From Rallus limicola (taxonomy: Eukaryota; Chordata; Aves; Gruiformes; Rallidae): a stretch of DNA of 64,000 nt. Each line of letters begins with the position of its first letter. Positions within the stretch are counted from its first letter, which is position 1. The notes beneath the pieces were generated by a model, which searched no databases, was not told the DNA's origin, and worked only from the letters and a program-made list of their open reading frames with translations. The DNA is taken from contig JAKCOZ010000004.1 of NCBI GenBank assembly GCA_022605955.1, forward strand, positions 65,656,229 to 65,720,228, read 5' to 3'. This document shows positions 1 to 12,525 of this stretch, one piece after another. The position numbers and the translations under genes are program-made.

Positions 1-2277
1 GCTGAGGTGTCCTTAGAAACAGAACTAATAGAAGAATATCTATTAGATCTAAACGAAATTAAGAATTTTCAGTTTGGAGCAATCTCTGATATATATTATC
101 ATCATAAACTGAAAAAATGACATGTCATTATAATAATATTATTAGAAATTAATTTTTCCTTGTCTTTCTCATAAATAAATATGTACTATGTGTTTAGTCT
201 TTAACAAGAAAATGAATGAACTTTTAAAATTTTATAATTACATTTGCACTTATATTATATTTCAGCTTAACTTTTAAAATTATAAATGTCAAATCCAAAG
301 AGAGTGTTAAGAATAACTTTGCAATTCAGAACAGGTACAAAAGTAGTTTTCCTTTTGTAAATTTTCATCTTAACTAATATTTAGTAGTCAAGATCTTGTT
401 AATAATTTATAGATTTTTCACTGGAAACAATTTTAGCTCTATGTTTTTGTCAAAAGTTTTACAATAATTCAGTCAGCATTTACAGAGATATCTTTGTGAC
501 TAAGCAGTTTGAAGACATTAAATCTGAAAGGATAATAAAAGTTAGATGCTCCAGTTGGTCACATGATATTGTGATGGCTGAATAAAGTTAACATATGCTG
601 AGTTACTAGCATTTAAAAGAACTCTTTTGTGGCTCTGTAATGCTCTCACCTCCGTGCAAAATCAGATTGATCCTTTCATCTCCAAAACCTTGTGATGAAT
701 ATGGTGGTACTAACTTGCTGACCTCCTCCATATCTACTGGTAGGCTTTTTGCCTATAGCTATTCTTCCGACAACTAATAACAAAATATAATCAAGCTCTT
801 CAAAGCCATGATGCTTTCTTTCTTTCATTTAAATAACTTATTGTATTAACAAACAGTATTCACAAATATAAACTGGAATATTGAAGAAATATCCAATTAA
901 ACACCAAAACCAAAGGAGTTCCACTACTGATGTTGCACATATGGTTTAAGTTTTTGTAAGTCAAACATCTGTTCAGTACTTTCGATTGGTAAGTGCATAA
1001 AACCTTGATCCTGCCTGATAATGAGGAGTTTCATAGCAACTCAATCTAATGAAAAGGAAGGTAAGCTTATGTTTTCAGGAGAGAGGCATAATGCCTATTA
1101 AAAGGAAAGGCAGAGTGGGCATCTGGAAGGCAGAGTGATGGAATGGGAGGATTCCAAAGTTTCATGTTGTAATACATTGATTTGTGACATGAGTGTGAGG
1201 TAGTGAAGAGGTGAGTATGCACAGCTTTGGTCTCATCCCAATCCGTAATCATGGATGAAATTGATTTAAAGAAGTTCCATGAAGTTTGATGGTTCCAATA
1301 AATAAAGATATTTTAAAATGTGATAGCTAAATCAGCTAAATCCTAGGAGGTTTAGTAAGTATTGTTTTTTTTTCTTCCAAAAGCGTACCTGAAAGTTTGA
1401 AACATTCATTATGAACATCTAGAAATCTGTGGCATTTCACGTAACTCTTACTTGTCTCTAAACAAATGCCCATGTTTCTATTCTGTTTGCTTTTCCAACT
1501 GCCTGCCAGCTGCTGCCTCTGTGCTGGGAGGGCCCTGCTTAAGTAAAGTTGCCAAAATGCCCACTCTACCCGCTTTGGCTAGAGGTTGCCTTTTCTGGAA
1601 AATAGTTTCTGAATTTTCTTTGTTCCCACATTGCAACAGAGCTGTGATTTTTTAGCTTCCTACCAACCTACCATCACTTTGGAGTAGTGTTGTTACAGTC
1701 CCAGGATCTGCAGGAGGCTTTCTTTTCCCTCCTAATAGGAGGAAAGAAGGTCCAAGTATCATTCCAGGTAAAAAAAGAAATCCAATGACAAGCAAGATAA
1801 GTGCAAAATAGAGGCAACCCTTAGGAAATAACACATCTTGCAAACACATTCAAATTCAGTTTGACGTGAGAGAGTGCTCTGGGAGCGTTGTTATTTCACA
1901 GTCCCTTTTGAAAGCGTTTTGTCAAGGAGCACTGGGGACCATTGCTGAGCACAGGGTCTAGCTTCCAAAGCAATAAGAAAAATTTGGACATATTTAAAAA
2001 AAAAAAAAAAGAAAAAAGAAAACAGAATTGCAACATTGGTGTCACTGTGACTAGTATTGCACATCATAAAGGAGATGGCTATTAAGGACTTTCATGCTGT
2101 CTGTCCTGTCATCTGTGAGCTCATCATAGAGTACAGGAAAGGACTAGGAGTCCAACCAGAAGGTGCAGATGTGTTGGCAAGCTCACAAAAAAACCCTCCT
2201 ATTCTGTGCATGCTCTGCCTTTCCAGTGCAGTTACTTGCAGGCATAGTAATTTCCTGCTGCTTCTCCTGTTTTGCAG
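1..2277 (+). other. SIM1: SIM1 intron (3' part), upstream of the penultimate exon
   Basis: This is AT-rich non-coding sequence that ends in a good splice acceptor: a pyrimidine-rich run just before the terminal ttttgcag at 2270-2277. The next base opens SIM1 codons in phase 0. I looked for the preceding SIM1 exon, which carries the end of the PAS-to-C-terminal linker, and did not find it, so the intron runs past the left edge. Apart from an A-rich run at about 1995-2022 and ordinary AT-rich DNA, I see no repeat or second gene. The short open frames here look like chance. Confidence 0.75.
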
Positions 2278-2683
2278 TATTCTGGATTTCACACGGAGAG
2301 ATCCGAGTCTGACCACGAGAGCCAGTGGGGTGGGAGCCCTCTGACTGATACAGCTTCTCCCCAGCTACTGGAGCCCGCGGACAGACCCAGCTCCCAGCAC
2401 CACGATGTCTCCTGTGCCTACCGACAGTACTCGGACCGCAGTGCTCTCTGCTACGGTTTTGCACTCGACCACTCCAGGCTGACCGATGACAGACATTTCC
2501 ATACTCAGGCCTGTGAAGGAGGCAGATGCGAAGCTGGCCGGTATTTCCTCGGCACACCACAGCCAGGAAGGGAGAGTTGGTGGGGTTCTCGTTCAGCATT
2601 GCCCCTGACGAAGTCATCCCCTGAGAGCAGAGACGTGTATGAAAACAGTATGCCCCACATAACTTCAGTGCACAGGATTCATG
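2278..2683 (+). CDS. SIM1: SIM1 penultimate coding exon (partial CDS)
   Basis: This 406-bp exon encodes 135 codons plus one base of a split glycine codon. The reading begins [12 protein letters not shown] and ends [14 protein letters not shown], which I recognise as the Single-minded C-terminal region of SIM1. Boundaries come from the acceptor ttttgcag (ends 2277) and the donor atg|gtaagag (gt at 2684-2685). Entry is phase 0 and exit leaves one base, which joins the two bases opening the next exon. SIM1 is a nuclear bHLH-PAS factor that dimerises with ARNT or ARNT2. It is needed for paraventricular hypothalamic neurons and energy balance, and is also expressed in kidney and somites/limb muscle precursors. 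The DNA-binding and PAS domains are encoded by exons outside the window. The segment is rich in Ser, His and aromatic residues with no predicted fold. No frameshift or stop is present, so the gene looks intact. Frames on the opposite strand here are shadows. Confidence 0.96.
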
Positions 2684-4049
2684 GTAAGAGAGAACGAGGA
2701 TTTGCAGGAGTGGCACCACCGTCTCAGATAAAACAATGTGGCATATGGGTGCGGCTATTTATATGACAGAAAATGAGAGACTCACTGAGTCTCTCCTTGT
2801 CTTGGAGATCACATCTGTGGAGATGAGGAATAGTTGCAGTTCAACTTGAGTTTTACAGCCTGTCTTATAATTTTTTTGTATATTTTTGTATGGTTTTGCA
2901 AAATATATTTTGTCATTTTTTTTTAGCCTTTGAAATTAAGGTGGGAATATCTGACTGGTGAGATCTTAAAGATGATCTTAAAAACACCAACAGTTTTCTA
3001 GACTTGACAGTTATTTATTTGAATTAATATCAAACTACTTTAAATGGAATATATTTAGCACAAAACTAGTTAGAACTAAACCCAAGCTAGACATTAAAAC
3101 CCCTCTGAGTCTTTGAAGAAATTGTTCTCCAAATGTCTTCTTTTCTTGTCACTGGTTATTACTAGATTATTTAAGTTTTGATGTTTACTTTTATTTAAAA
3201 TTTGCAATTTAAATTAACATTTGCTTTTGGTTTTAGATATTTTTCCCCAGATATAATTTTTAGTGAATTTGAATCTCTCCATCCTTTCAACACCAAACCT
3301 GAAGCCTTGCTTGGTGCCTGGCAGGTTGCAACGTCAGCGCATTAACAGCACATCTTCAGAGGCTGAAGCTGATCAAGAATTCGTAGTGAAAAGTTGATCT
3401 TGGGTTAGGAAAAATCCAAAGGTCCTTGAGTTTGAAGGGTAGACTGAGAGTTGAAAGACAGCAACTGACCCAAAAAGCAGTTTAATGTATAAGGACAAAT
3501 GCAGCATTAAACAATTGCCTTTCTACTAAAATAATCAGTCAAGACATAGGTCGCATCTGAAGAACTCATAAAAGCTAATTACACTAGTGTCACTTCAGTA
3601 TCTCCATTAGTAGCCTTTGTTGATGCAAAGAGGTAGTGAGGAGTCGGAGCCTGATCATCGGTATCTAGGGCACTTTAACCCGCCCTAGGGTATCCTGCTT
3701 GGCTTGTAGCTGCTCCAGAAGATACAGACTCCAGGAAGAGTTGGTGCCATATCTGCTGGGCCTATGCAGATGGTTGGTTACCATGGGGCGTCTCAGCTTA
3801 TGCTGGGTGTCTGTGTTGAGATGTGTAGATATGTGTGTTTTTTCGTCTGTGTTACTTGTTCCATGCACAGGAACTAGACACTAGAGGTTGTTACTGAAAG
3901 GCAAGGTGTCTACTATGGTCATTTTCGGTGACTTCGTTATGAGTCATTTGCCTTGGTTTTCTGTCGGTGAAATAAAGTTCAGAATACTTGTTCTTAAGAT
4001 CTCTTGCCTCCTTCAACCTCAATGCTTGTCCCCTCTCTCTCTTTCCTAG
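2684..4049 (+). other. SIM1: SIM1 last intron
   Basis: This 1366-bp intron has a gtaagag donor at 2684 and a pyrimidine-rich acceptor (ctctctctctttcctag) ending at 4049. It is AT-rich in its first half. The open frames at 3665-3884 overlap on both strands and have no recognisable product. I see no repeat family in it. Confidence 0.92.
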
Positions 4050-4780
4050 GGAGAGGACACTGGGATGAGGACAGTGTCGTTAGCTCACCGGATCCTGGCT
4101 CTGCCAGTGAATCGGGTGACCGATACCGTCCTGAACAATATCAGAGCAGTCCACATGAGCCCAGCAAAATTGAAACTCTAATAAGAGCCACCCAGCAAAT
4201 GATTAAAGAGGAAGAAAACAGACTACAGATGCGGAAAACGACCCCCGACCCACTGGTATCCATTAATGGCACAGGGAAGAAACACGCTATCTGTTTTGCA
4301 AACTACCCTCAGCAGCAGTTGACAGGGGATGTCTGCCGCGTCCCAACGGTTGCCAATACTCCTCCCTGTGAACACATCCAGCAACGAGATGGAAAGATTA
4401 TGAGCCCACATGAAAATGACTATGACAACAGCCCCACAACACTGTCTAGGATAAGCAGCCCCAGTTCCGACCGAATATCCAAATCTAGCTTGGTACTAGC
4501 TAAAGACTACCTGCATTCAGATATGTCCCCTCATCAAACCCCAGGGGACCACCCAGCAGTCTCTCCAAATTACTACAGCTCCCACAGGCAGTACTTTGAT
4601 AAGCATGCTTACACATTAACTGGATATGCCCTGGAGCATCTATATGACACTGAGACCATTAGAAACTATTCGTTAGGATGCAATGGATCACACTTTGATG
4701 TGACTTCTCACTTAAGGATGCAGCAGGATCCAGCACAAGGACACAAGGGGACATCCGTTATAATAACCAATGGAAGCTGA
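4050..4780 (+). CDS. SIM1: SIM1 last coding exon with stop codon
   Basis: The exon opens with two bases that complete the split glycine codon, then encodes 242 residues and the TGA at 4778-4780. The protein starts [20 protein letters not shown] and ends [13 protein letters not shown]. That ending distinguishes SIM1 from its paralogue SIM2, whose C-terminus is different. Landmarks in order are: an acidic Ser/Pro stretch after the junction; a conserved, likely helical block [18 protein letters not shown] at about 4170-4230; a variable segment; a Ser-rich block [24 protein letters not shown] at about 4430-4490; and a Tyr/His-rich conserved tail from about 4560. The two exons together give 378 residues, so with the usual length of about 766 the window holds residues of about 389 onward. 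The region acts as the transcription-modulating C-terminal half in the nucleus. The open frame also extends 46 bases upstream into the intron, but that part is not SIM1-like and the splice acceptor excludes it. Confidence 0.97.
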
Positions 4781-5710
4781 CACTTTTTTTCTAAAAACTT
4801 TTGTTCTTTAAAAAATAACCTTTGAGATCTAATTGGAAGATGTTATATGTTTTCATGCCCTTGTCGTTACCAGCATTTGATGTACCACAGTGCACTAGAA
4901 AGAATAACAGAAGGTTTGGTGGGATAAGTTAGTTAACACATGTTAATTTAAAAAAAAAATTAAAAAGGCACTGGCACGCAGGGTTAGAGTGAATGGAGCT
5001 AAATTCAAAGTTGGTGCACACAAGGTGAGGAGGATGGAAGAGGTCTAGGCAGGGAATGCGTGGGGCAGGCAAGAGAAGCAATTTATGCACACTGTGTAAG
5101 AGGTGGTTGCCCAGGGCAGACCTTCTGAACTGTGTGTGCCCCACAGATCCCAGCCAAGAAAACTGCTATGCAGTCTTTTTTACATGGAAAGTTGGAATGT
5201 GTTCCTTCATTATACACATCAAAATGTGTACTTCTGGTGATCTGTTAATTCCACAATGGCCAAGTGTGTTATGCTGCTCCATGGTATAAAGCGTTCATGG
5301 CTAACCAGTACAAAACCAGTAAGGGGAGAAAGAGGAGAGAACTCCTCAGAATTGTTATATCCTTGTGTAATCACATGCATAGCTATTTATATATGCTTGA
5401 TTTGAAAGGAGTCAAATGAGCAGTATCCTTATGATAAGTAAGATCAAATATTTACTTCTACTGTATTTAAAGGAGAGAGAACCTTTCTCATTGTGGTTTT
5501 GAGAAATACATAGGGCTTGGTTGTCTTGATGTAGCGATGGGAGATTGTCCTCATATTTTTGAAAGGTTGCCCAAGGTGGGTAGTGGAGTGAAAAGGAAGA
5601 AAATCATCAGGAGATACAGGGACAATAGGCTGGAATGAGGAGTGGTCTGAGATAAACGCATTTAACCCTATGGCTATGCATGCCATTTCGTAATACTTAT
5701 AAAATAAAAG
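4781..5710 (+). other. SIM1: SIM1 proximal 3' UTR (end uncertain)
   Basis: The sequence directly after the SIM1 stop must be transcribed as 3' UTR, and it contains no splice or coding signals. The first AATAAA I can place with a fairly GT-rich downstream stretch is at 5703-5708, which I use as a nominal end. Other AATAAA motifs occur at about 6479, 7262 and 7715-7720, so the true end could be several kilobases further. Poly(A) use cannot be decided from sequence alone. Confidence 0.45.
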
Positions 5711-8700
5711 TGGTTCTAAGTGGCTAAATAAGAATTCATTTGAGACACAGAAGAAACTCAATAGAATTATAGAAATTTTGCTGTAAAATATAAAAGCAAT
5801 TGCATAAGTCTAAAAATATGAGAATAGACAAAAACTATACTGTGGTTTGTCCTACTGATAAAATTTCAGAATGAATTAAGAAAGTATAGAAAATTGTAAC
5901 TACTCTGACATACAGCAAAATAACAGGTATGACTGTGAAAAAGGGATATGCATTCTTTTCTTGCTTGCAGCAGAAATTCTAATGAAAATCAGAACATATT
6001 AGGCATATCGAGATCAGTCCTATGTACATAAAAAAATACTTAGGAAAATCAGTGTTCCAAGAAATTAAGTTATATTAGGAATGCTGATATTATCAGAGAC
6101 TGTTCTAGAGTTATAGAAGACATCAAAAGAGGCAGAGAAACTTTCTGCAATTTTTAATAATCTCATGAACAAAGAGACACTAATTGATTGGAAAAGGGTA
6201 AATTAAAAACATATGTAAAGAAAAAAAATGTAAAATAGTTCATTTGTAGGCACAATTTCTAGACCTGTCCTTCTTTGTATGACATTTATATGAATTCTCA
6301 AGGTTGATGGTAGCAAGACCACCACCCCTATTACACCAATGTGGATGTAAGGGCACTTGAGATTAGCACTAAGTCTAGCTTCATTTGTAACATTAAGCTT
6401 GACATATGGGACTGAGTCATCAATATGACTAAATATAAAGCAGCATGCTATGGGTGGGTTAAAAATATCTATTTTTCAAATAAAACTAATCAGAAGCAAA
6501 AGCTAAATAACATTATAGGCCACGTAAGTAGAGTTGTACTTGAAAGCAGAGGAAATTACCTCTCTGAACTCGGAATATTGTGTATAGTCCTGATCACTCC
6601 AAGGCAGATTGTGAATCTTGAATTGAGTAGTACCTTACTCCATAAGCAACCTCTGTTGACTGCAGTGTGATCACTCCTGGTGAAATGTACATTGAACACA
6701 AGGAAGAGCAACACAGTCTGGTCTTTATTAACTAAGATTTTTAATAGAAAAGGTGGAGCAGAGCTCAGCAAAAGATAAAGAGACTGAAAGATCTAATAAA
6801 AACTTTAAATAAACTGGGTCTGTCATCTTTCTAAGGGAAAAGAGTAAGGGGGAATGTCACTGGTGTGCACCAAGCTCTGCACAGAGGAGAGATAAATAAT
6901 GGTCTAAAACTATTCAAACCCATGACAGAAATGAGAGACGGGGCATTGAATGTTAGCCAAGGCAAAATGAGAACAAAATGATTTGGCAAGAAGTTTATTT
7001 GACTAACTGCCAAATGAATTACAAAGGTCTTAAAAAGAAGCAGTTAGAGATTTTTGTTTATTTGTTTATTTTAAGATAAAACCAAGGCAAAAAATTGAGG
7101 GAAAGAAAAACATTGACAACTGTTAACTCAGAGGAAGGCATGGACCAAAATGGACTTCTTTCAGCCCAACAATTGTATATATTCCTAAAGCATAGGAATG
7201 AGAAAATATTTTTGATAAATCTAGGTCTGGATACTTATGTCACTTATTCCTATGAATAATATGAATAAACTTGCATTTGGAGTCTCATTGTACAGTATTA
7301 AAACACAATTTGCAAAGCGAATTAGAGTAGAAGTACATGGTATCATATTATCCCTACTGGTACATATAAAACAAAATATAGTCTAAGTGTCAATATTATT
7401 TTGTATTACAGAAGAGTTTCCTAAACAGTTTGGATAAATGGGATTTTTGTCAGCTCCCAAGTTCCTTGGGGTCACCACAAACTCTTCTTATCAAGCTTTT
7501 GATTAGAAGGCAATAGAGTTCTGCAGACCAGCTGCAGTTCCCTGGCTATGGTATAATGGTTACAAGTAGTCGGGAAACCACAATTTGGGTGCTGTTGTAT
7601 TTAAATTGTGACAGGCACTTTTGAAAAACAGACTTATAAAGCAAACAGGCACAACAGAGGATGCTTGTACTCCGTATGATTTCACCTAGGAAAAAAAAAG
7701 CCAGTGTGCTATGCAATAAAAAGTCCCCAATCTTACTTACCGTGATTCCAAAATCAAACTTCCCAAAATGTAGTTATTTGTCCTGTTTTCAGTAGGACAC
7801 TACAACGACAAATGCAGCACAATGCACTGTAACAAATGGAATTTATCACTAGAGAGGTTGGCACATGCAACCGTGTTGTGCTACAAAGCAAAGGCTGGTG
7901 CTCACTCCACTCGTGGGATTCCAGCAACCGGTGCTCTTTAGTGTCTCAGTACAGTCTGCTGGAAATAGATGGCTCTTGTCAGCTGATTTGCCATCCTGCT
8001 CCTTTAGATAGCCAGGAATTTCTTCTTAATTGAAAGAAAGCATTGAATGTTGTAAACATAGAGGCCGCATGTTACATGCTATATGAAAGCAAGTTTGAAA
8101 TCTTAATTATAGCATATAATATCACTGCAGCTCATATTACATGTACTTTTCAATATGCTATAAAGCTTATTTTTTTCCATTACATATTTATTGAATTCAA
8201 ATTTTCATTTAGTATCCTTCAAGGATATTGTTGTCTTTTTGTGTGTGTGTGTGTGTTTTGTTTCTTCCTTGAGATCAGATGAGCTGAGATACTTTGCAAC
8301 ATTGAAAAATGCAAGGCATTTCTACCAAACACATTTCAAAAACATCACATTAGCTCAAGGTTATCACTTTAAATAAGGTATATAGGTTGTGGTTTTTGAA
8401 CAGAAACATCCTTTCTCTAACATAATACTGTTCTGTTATTAAAACCAAAATAGTATTTTGCAGCTACTCCAAATACAGAGTGACCACAGCTCTTTCAAAT
8501 TTCTTATTGACATCAGTGCATAGCGGTTTTGGTGCATTATGACTCTGATTGATAGATCTTTTTTGTTTTGAGAAACAACATCCTCCCCCCCCGCCCCCCT
8601 CCCATCCTTATACAAAATTGCTCTCCAGGGGGGCACAGAGCTTGTAATTTTGCAAAGCAATTCTTAAATTAGAATAAAAACCTTACTCAGCAATCTGTCC

Positions 8701-10760
8701 CATTGACTCAAATGGGAATATTTGTGGAGTAAGGTACTACTTAATATGAGTAAGGGCGAAAAGGCTGACTTCTTGTGAAGTGGCAATAGGTTTGGGGTCT
8801 GTTTATAACTTTGTTTTTCTTTTAAATCTCAAGATGTCAGTATGAAAACTAAGGAAAAGAATAGCTCTAATGGCTGTGTTTCTATAATAGAGGTTATTTA
8901 TAGACATTTTGAACAAAATGAGTGCATCTCTCTGCACTGAAGAGCCCTGGAATTATTTCTTAAGCTTTAAATGGTTTTTGTTGATGTGTCCACAGTACTG
9001 CCACAGGTTATGCAGTGAAATTCTGCTCTTTCAAACTCTTTTAATCACTCTTATCTGAATCTCATTTTTATCTCTGGGCACGCAGCATTTATTCATTAAT
9101 GTCCCAAAGTACGTTAACCACCATATGTTCGTGTATGTGAACATCCTGAGCGAGTCGGGGTGGGAATAAAATAAATAAATAAAAGATCACATAGTATTTC
9201 TGGAAAAGGCACAGCCATCCCAGAAAATTGGACTGGCTGTTGCAAAGGTCAGTTAACCTTTCAGTCAAGGAACAAAGCTGAGGCATACGCACTGGTTTCA
9301 GACCTTCTGCATACAAAGCTGTTTATAATGGGGATTATGGCACACAGCTCCAAGATTAGACCTAGCTATGTCTATTTTAAGGTGGCTGTAGTTAATATCT
9401 GGCAGCAAATGGGTTCGGGCTCTGGTCTTTCCATGAGTTGCAAGTTTACTTAAAACACCTAAGGGTCTAAAGGCAATTCAGGCTTTGTTATTAGGAACAA
9501 TGGTGGATGAACATGCTTTCCTGTAGGTATACTGGATTAGTTCCAGATACCTCCACAGTAGGAGAATCTATTTTATTTTACTTGTACTTGGTATTGACAG
9601 ATAAATATTTCAGCTATATGTACTGAGGAAAAAAACAACCCCAAAACAACAGCAGATAAACAAAACAGCCTCCTCTCCACAGTTTTTCTGTAGCCCTTCA
9701 GTTCAGTGTTAGTGAACCCTACTAAAGGTATAGATGAGGATTTAGCTGTTACTCTGAAGACCGAAATATTATACAGTCTTCTGTTCAGAACAGGAGAGGA
9801 CTAGTGTGACTCCATTTCACATTTCCTTAGGGCATTTATTAATTAAAAAAGAAAAAGAAATAAAAGGTGATATTAAACCTCACTGTGGCATTAAACTTAT
9901 GATACAAGAGTTCTGTGCATAAATCTGGCTCTAAGTCACTAGGAAAACATCTCTTTCTGAAAAGAGGTAATTTATGACTCCAACTATGAAGCTGTATTTG
10001 AAAGGAAAGATCAAATACAGGAAGAAACAAAGCTTTTTGTCTGGTTGTATTCACTATTTAACTCCCCCCTCACACAGAGTTCTCAAAATTTCCTATTGTT
10101 CTAGGATTAAAAATACATTTGAAAACATTTTTTATTTATTGCAGTTTGGACTGCATCATTTTTTTCTTCAACTACCAATAGAGTGGGAAGTTTAGAAAAG
10201 TAAGAAATAATCTCGCTCAGACATTATAAAACTTTGGTACCTTTAAATTTCTAAGGAAATAATTACTATCAGGAAAAGTACTTTTGAGGTACTGCAACTT
10301 TTTTTCCCCCAAGGTATATATTTCAATGTGTAAAATATCCTAATCTAGCAAAGAAAGCACTTGAAACATAACAAAGCCTTTCATGTTTGCTTTAAACCAA
10401 TGGGTTATATTTATGGAAAAAAAAAAGACAGATTGCCAGCATTTTGAATACCATGCCTTGCAATGTATAGGGTCTAGTGACATTGTAGCAGAACATCTGT
10501 AATTTGAAGTTTTCCTTTGGAATGTAATGTAGGAAACACAATTTAGCTATGTCAACAATATCTTGCAAAGTGTTCCCATTTATAATTATTTATATTGTAA
10601 ATAGCTTTCTGAAGTAAATTTGAAGTTAATGTGCATAAGATGTATTTATTATGTGAAGATTTTTTTTGGTTTAAAATATAGCTACCGATATGCAGTTTTT
10701 GTCTGGTTTTATACATTTTTAAACTAAGGATTTCCCTGTATAGGATACATTTTCAGGATT
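5711..10760. other. Possible extended SIM1 3' UTR or immediate downstream DNA
   Basis: I recognise no transposon or coding gene in these 5 kb. A (GT)8 run sits at 8241-8256, a C-rich run at 8584-8603, and an AATAAA-rich (AAAT)n patch at about 9165-9183. The stretch 10430-10720 is AU-rich, with repeated tttataattattta and tatttattatgtg-like words typical of vertebrate 3' UTR ends. It could therefore be the distal end of a long SIM1 3' UTR, but this is only a guess. Open frames here are below 110 codons and look like chance. Confidence 0.3.
8241..8256. repeat. (GT)8 dinucleotide microsatellite
   Basis: Eight perfect GT units directly follow a T run. This is a short simple repeat with no other significance visible. 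Confidence 0.9.
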
Positions 10761-11832
10761 TAATTTCAATTAATGAGAGTATTTCTCAGAATTGGGAGGG
10801 GACATGGTAAAAGTAATTAATTTTGCTTCCTGTGAATCCTAAGTGCTCTCTGAAGTTTATCAAAATATGAAGGGACACTGGTAATAAGCTGTTACCTTAT
10901 TTAAGAAAGATACCTGAATCTGCTCAAATATTATATTATTCAGGAAGAACTGACTCACAGGGGCTTAGTTAAGATTTATTTTCTACTTTGTGAATAGTCT
11001 GACATGTTTCTTGAAGCCATCTACACCCCTGTGCCTCAGGTAAATCCTGCTGACTTGGACAATGATGCCCCTTAGATGCCTAAAATACAAACAGCTGTGT
11101 TATGACAAAGGAATAGGGAGGAAGTTGTGTCCAACAACATTCTGACTTGAGAGCTGGCTATTTCTTGAGCTTGAGTGTCTGTACAGGTAAATCAACCATG
11201 ATTAAATAGCATGAACCACCATGCAGCAGCTTAGATGCTCAACCCTTGCCTGTTGTGGGTTCAGGTCCTTCTGAGGTCAAGGGTTCAGGGTCACAGGTGT
11301 CACTTCCTAGACCAGTTTCTGAGCCATGAAACCCATCCTCCCAGTGATTCTCATTGAGGCTCTTCCCTGCGGGTAAACAAACATGAGACTGATGGTGTCA
11401 GAGAGTAGTGGGAGCCTGATGCTATGGTTGGGTGAGAAAGCAGCTTTCCCAGGAAAAACATGGCTTGTTCACATATTTTCCATTCACAAGACTAAGAACA
11501 AAATACATAAGCAGTAGGGATGGGAGCAAGGTGCATAGAAATTTTGAATCTTTCAAATTGATTGCCTAAAATGGAAATGCAGTCGTGTCACTGGCACTTT
11601 ACTTGTCATGGACATAGGCACTCAGTTCTTGGAGATGCTCCTGGGACTAGGGAACACTGCAGCACTAAGTTAAACAGTTAAACTATGTTCATGCTTTTAG
11701 AATTTCCTGTGGGGTAGTTTAGGCAGTTCCCCTTTCCTTGGCCTGAATTTGGCCCTGGTTCTCCATGCAGGCAGGAAATGGTGTCATCTTTTCCCTAAAT
11801 GATGCTGTTTAGCTGTGCAAAACATGTGTTGG
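10761..11832. other. Intergenic DNA, no feature recognised
   Basis: Mixed-composition sequence between the possible UTR end and the large polypyrimidine satellite. I see no exon, repeat family or hairpin worth naming. Confidence 0.5.

Positions 11833-12525
<693 letters not shown>

Noticed and set aside
2183..2719. 178-codon minus-strand frame across the SIM1 penultimate exon
   Set aside because: It is the shadow of the real + strand exon, which has proper splice sites and a recognisable SIM1 translation.
4004..4049. Possible start of a separate protein at an ATG just before the SIM1 last exon
   Set aside because: The first 15 codons lie in the intron before a clear acceptor and are not SIM1-like. 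The exon joins in phase to the previous one.
7540..7585. A tRNA-like phrase (tggctatggtataatggtt)
   Set aside because: There is no matching B box or acceptor stem pairing nearby, so it is not a tRNA gene.
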